A stretch of DNA of 8,971 nt, from contig DOIX01000372.1 in assembly GCA_003511885.1 (NCBI GenBank), positions 1 through 8,971 on the forward strand, written 5' to 3'. Of the stretch, positions 6,716-8,971 are shown one piece after another. The stretch comes from Cyanobacteria bacterium UBA11153 (GTDB taxonomy: Bacteria; Cyanobacteriota; Cyanobacteriia; Cyanobacteriales; Coleofasciculaceae). Both the position numbers and the translations under genes were made by a program. The notes below the pieces were generated by a model. It did no database searches. It had not been told where the DNA came from and was given only the letters and a program-made list of their open reading frames with translations. The stretch's first letter is position 1. The number at the start of each line of letters is the position of its first letter.

Positions 6716-7644
6716 ACTTTTTTACCTTTCCTTAGCTGGAAACGCTGCAATAATTCAGGAGTAATAATCCCTTGGGGATAAAAGATACTACCAATTACAA
6801 TCAAAAAGCCAAAAATAATCAAACGCCCATCTCTCAGAAAAGTAGCCAACCAATTAGCCAATCCAGGAGTTCCCGCTATCCCTCTCAAAGCTTCCGGTAA
6901 CGCAGTCAACACCATCCCCCCAATTACAGGACCAACAAAGGTTCTCGAACCACCAATTAAGACAAAAGCCAAATAAATAATACTCGAATCAAAAGTCCCT
7001 TGACGAGAATTCCAAGTATTCAAAAAATGAGCGCTAACAGCACCCACCAATCCCGCCAAAATCGCCCCTAAAGTAAAAGACAATACCTTATAATAAGTAG
7101 GATTAATCCCCATCGCATCAGCAGCCAACTCATCCTCCCGAATCGCACTCAAAGCACGACCAACCCGAATCCTTTCCAAACGGTAAATAAACACCATACT
7201 TAAAGCCAACAAAGGCAAAGCCACCCAAAGATACTCAATCGAAGAAGCAAAAGGCTGAGGAATAGCAAAAATTCCCACTGCCCCCCCAGTAATCTCCAAA
7301 TTCAAAGCAAAAACCCGCAAAATTTCCACAAAAGCAATCGTCGCAATCGCCAAATAAATCCCGCGCAAACGCAAAACCGGAATCCCCAAAGCAATCGCCA
7401 ATATCCCAGAAACCACCCCCGCCAACAACATCTCCAATAATAAATAGTGCAGGGGAAACCAACTCCCCGAAAACTTAAACACCTTAGTCGAAAGAATCGC
7501 CGCCAAATATCCCCCCAAAGCATAAAATCCCGGCGTAGCCAAAGACAACTGCCCCGCCATCAAAGGCAAATAAATCGACAACCCCAAAATCGCCCCAAAA
7601 ACCATCGAAACAATCAAAAACCCATAATTATTAAAAAAATCCAA
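6712..7644 (-). CDS. livM: Branched-chain/neutral amino-acid ABC transporter permease LivM
   Basis: This inner-membrane permease pairs with LivH to form the amino-acid channel. About eight hydrophobic segments are visible, beginning with Y-G-F-L-I-V-S-M-V-F-G. The cytoplasmic loop that docks the ATPase reads A-L-S-A-I-R-E-D-E-L-A-A-D-A-M-G-I (about residues 164-180), a LivM hallmark, and M-A-G-Q-L-S-L-A near residue 30 is also characteristic. The start is uncertain because no ATG lies near the N-terminus. I choose the TTG at 7642-7644 (310 aa, M-D-F-F-N-N-Y-G), which has GGAGG five bases upstream. The frame also opens at a TTG at 7663-7665 (317 aa), where GAAGG sits only three bases away. The stop overlaps the livG start by 4 bp. 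A palindromic element separates this gene from livH. Confidence 0.93.
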   Translation of the reverse strand: MDFFNNYGFLIVSMVFGAILGLSIYLPLMAGQLSLATPGFYALGGYLAAILSTKVFKFSGSWFPLHYLLLEMLLAGVVSGILAIALGIPVLRLRGIYLAIATIAFVEILRVFALNLEITGGAVGIFAIPQPFASSIEYLWVALPLLALSMVFIYRLERIRVGRALSAIREDELAADAMGINPTYYKVLSFTLGAILAGLVGAVSAHFLNTWNSRQGTFDSSIIYLAFVLIGGSRTFVGPVIGGMVLTALPEALRGIAGTPGLANWLATFLRDGRLIIFGFLIVIGSIFYPQGIITPELLQRFQLRKGKKV

Positions 7645-7649
7645 CGTAA

Positions 7650-7654
7650 CCTCC
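7650..7654 (-). promoter_or_regulatory. Shine-Dalgarno GGAGG deciding the livM start
   Basis: On the minus strand GGAGG (7654 to 7650) precedes the TTG at 7644 by five bases. Because this motif would lie inside the coding region if translation began at the TTG at 7665, it argues for the shorter product. Confidence 0.6.
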
Positions 7655-7870
7655 AAAACCCTCAAAATCCTTCAATAACCTCTCCCCCAGCCCCTCCCCT
7701 AGAAGGCAGGGCTGTTTCATTCTCGGATCGAAATTCCCGACTGTATCTCTCCAAAGCCTTTCCTAGCAACCCCTAGCAGGATTTTTCGCAATTTTCGATC
7801 TCCTATTCGCAAATATCGGCTGAAACCATTACAGCATATAGGCTATAGAATTGAAAAATTAGACAATGAA

Positions 7871-7899
7871 ACAGCCCTGCCCTACAAGGGGAGGGCTGT
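7871..7899. repeat. 13-bp hairpin in the right arm of the palindromic element
   Basis: Bases 7871-7883 pair with 7887-7899 over 13 positions with one G-G mismatch, closing a 3-base loop (ACA). The left half overlaps the right 17-bp arm of the larger inverted repeat, so the two structures are mutually exclusive foldings. Confidence 0.8.
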
Positions 7900-7912
7900 A
7901 AGATTTCACACT

Positions 7913-7937
7913 CCCCCTTCCCTTGCAGGGAAGGGGG
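7913..7937. repeat. Perfect 11-bp C/G-rich hairpin 3' of livH
   Basis: CCCCCTTCCCT (7913-7923) is the exact reverse complement of AGGGAAGGGGG (7927-7937), with a 3-base TGC loop. On the livH coding strand it lies about 60 bp past the stop codon with no T tract after it, so it could slow polymerase or protect an mRNA end but is not a textbook terminator. Confidence 0.8.
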
Positions 7938-7994
7938 CTGGGGGGTTAGGTTTTTCACTTGTTTAAAGGCGTACAAGTTATCAATAAAAAAAAC

Positions 7995-8945
7995 TCAAAC
8001 CTTACTAATCGACTTCCGCCCCAACAACCCCTGCGGCCTCACCAACAACATCATAAATAATAAAGCAAAAGCGATCGCATCCTTATACCCCGAATAATCA
8101 GTTGGCACAAAAGCCTCAGCCAAACCAATCACCAACCCCCCAACCACCGCACCCGGAATATTCCCCAACCCACCCAAAACAATCACTCCCAACCCCTTCA
8201 AACCAAAAGCAATCCCAAAATAAGGACCAGCAATACTCACACTAGATCCCACCAAAGTGCCTGCCACACCACCAAGAAAACCACTTAAAAAGAAAGTCAA
8301 GGTAATATATTTCTCAGTATTAATTCCCAACAAACTCGCAGTTGTCGCATCCTCCGCCACAGCCTGCAAAGCCTTCCCAATTTTGGTGTAATTAATTAAA
8401 TAAGTCAACCCCGCCACAATCAACGCCGATACACCAAATATAATAATTTGCACTGTTCTAATTGCAATTGGTCTATCTGCCGTGCCAAAATTAACTGATA
8501 CGGGTAAATTACCGTAAATATTACCATCAAAAGTATAATTTTCTGCTCCTACTAATAACTGAATTAAATTAACAATAATCACCCCTGCCCCTAAACTAGA
8601 AACCAGTGTCAGAAGCGGATCTGCACCTCTTTTGCGCAAAGGACGAAATGCTAATCTTTCCACCACTAATCCAGCCAATCCAGCTAAGATGCTACCTAAA
8701 AATAACGCAATTGCAAAGGGCAATTGTACGGGTAATTTCGCATTTGCCAATACCCCATTAAATCCAAACGCCCCTCCTGTCAAAGTGTAAGTAAAATAAG
8801 CACCCAAGGTAAAAATTGCCCCATGAGCAAAATTAATAATCCCCAGAATTGAGAAAACCAGCGTATACCCTAAAGCAAAAATAGCGTATACGCTACCAAT
8901 TGATAATCCGTTCAGAAACTGTTGAATAAAAAGAGTTAAATCCAT
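7995..8945 (-). CDS. livH: Branched-chain/neutral amino-acid ABC transporter permease LivH
   Basis: This is the first permease of the importer (NatD-like in cyanobacteria), 316 residues, close to the family norm. The N-terminus shows the diagnostic L-N-G-L-S-I-G-S-V-Y-A-I-F-A-L-G-Y (about 11-27) and I-I-N-F-A-H-G (36-42). The ATPase-docking loop is A-L-Q-A-V-A-E-D-A-T-T-A-S-L-L-G-I (about 192-208), and G-L-G-V-I-V-L-G-G-L-G-N-I-P-G-A (251-266) is also typical. About eight membrane segments are visible, and the C-terminus has the usual R-P-Q-G-L-L-G-R. It is the first gene of the cluster seen here. The ATG at 8945 is supported by family alignment, but the 26 visible bases upstream are a heptamer repeat plus CAATT with no Shine-Dalgarno. 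One HIP1 octamer (8071-8078) lies near its 3' end. Confidence 0.95.
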   Translation of the reverse strand: MDLTLFIQQFLNGLSIGSVYAIFALGYTLVFSILGIINFAHGAIFTLGAYFTYTLTGGAFGFNGVLANAKLPVQLPFAIALFLGSILAGLAGLVVERLAFRPLRKRGADPLLTLVSSLGAGVIIVNLIQLLVGAENYTFDGNIYGNLPVSVNFGTADRPIAIRTVQIIIFGVSALIVAGLTYLINYTKIGKALQAVAEDATTASLLGINTEKYITLTFFLSGFLGGVAGTLVGSSVSIAGPYFGIAFGLKGLGVIVLGGLGNIPGAVVGGLVIGLAEAFVPTDYSGYKDAIAFALLFMMLLVRPQGLLGRKSISKV

Positions 8946-8950
8946 AATTG

Positions 8951-8971
8951 CTAGGGGCTAGGGGCTAGGGG
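8951..8971. repeat. Heptamer tandem repeat CTAGGGG x3, running to the window edge
   Basis: Three exact copies of CTAGGGG (8951-8957, 8958-8964, 8965-8971) reach the right edge and may continue. Cyanobacteria are known for short tandem heptamer repeats (STRR) in intergenic DNA, and this has that form. On the livH strand it reads CCCCTAG and ends five bases before the start codon, occupying the place where a ribosome binding site would lie. Confidence 0.85.

Larger units (their letters stand above)
7679..7950. repeat. MITE-like nested palindromic element between livH and livM
   Basis: Imperfect terminal inverted repeats, CCTCTCCCCCAGCCCC at the left and the complement of CCTAACCCCCCAGCCCC at the right (7934-7950), enclose about 270 bp. 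Inside them a perfect 17-bp inverted repeat (7705-7721 with 7865-7881) brackets 143 bp. A third nested pair, GATCGAAA (7726-7733) with TTTCGATC (7793-7800), lies within that. Two compact hairpins sit in the right end. No open frame of note is inside it. It accounts for most of the gap between livM and livH. A non-autonomous mobile element or a dispersed cyanobacterial repeat are the likely identities; copies elsewhere in the genome cannot be seen from here. Confidence 0.65.

Noticed and set aside
7447..7776. Plus-strand open frame opposite the livM 5' end
   Set aside because: It is antisense to livM and the repeat element; the low-complexity Arg/Gln/Asn/Pro product is what the reverse of a membrane-protein gene gives.
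7871..7937. Rho-independent terminators after livH
   Set aside because: The hairpins are strong but neither is followed by a T tract on the livH strand, so they are reported as palindromic repeats only.
5098..8945. Urea transporter (UrtBCDE) instead of Liv/Nat
   Set aside because: The permease and ATPase motifs match LivH/M/G/F more closely, and no urease or urtA gene is visible. Substrate is still inferred from family only.

Overview
The window looks like chromosome of a filamentous cyanobacterium. It carries four complete HIP1 octamers (GCGATCGC), a stand-alone bacterial lipoxygenase, a LivHMGF-type amino-acid transporter of the cyanobacterial N-I (Nat) kind, and C/G-rich palindromic and heptameric intergenic repeats of the sort common in these genomes. 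The genus cannot be fixed from what is visible.

Left third (1-2995, + strand): a polymorphic-toxin module that starts before the window. A Lys-rich stretch with an 18-residue tandem repeat leads into Gly/Ala-rich hydrophobic segments, two copies of a pretoxin-like motif, a CxxC linker, a coiled coil and a C-terminal deaminase toxin domain (HAE...CxxC zinc site, most like the YwqJ-related group). All of this is one reading frame, but a single in-frame TAG at 660-662 splits it. The toxin half could restart at an ATG at 687. Its stop codon overlaps by one base the ATG of a 299-residue presumed immunity protein with MORN-like and leucine-rich-like segments, preceded by a strong Shine-Dalgarno.

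Middle (2996-5097): a convergent intergenic region holds a good intrinsic terminator on the minus strand and a long inverted repeat. Next comes a 569-residue iron lipoxygenase on the minus strand, with all its His/Asn ligands but a C-terminal Leu where Ile is usual.

Right half (5098-8971, minus strand): livH, livM, livG and livF, in transcription order, encode two permeases and two ATPases of an ABC importer for hydrophobic or neutral amino acids. livM and livG overlap by 4 bp. livH and livM are separated by about 350 bp that are mostly a nested palindromic, MITE-like element. A heptamer repeat (CTAGGGG x3) abuts the livH start and leaves no ribosome binding site visible. No substrate-binding protein gene is in the window.

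Most noteworthy is the deaminase toxin/immunity pair, with its split reading frame and expanding basic repeat. The nested palindromic element inside the transporter operon comes second.
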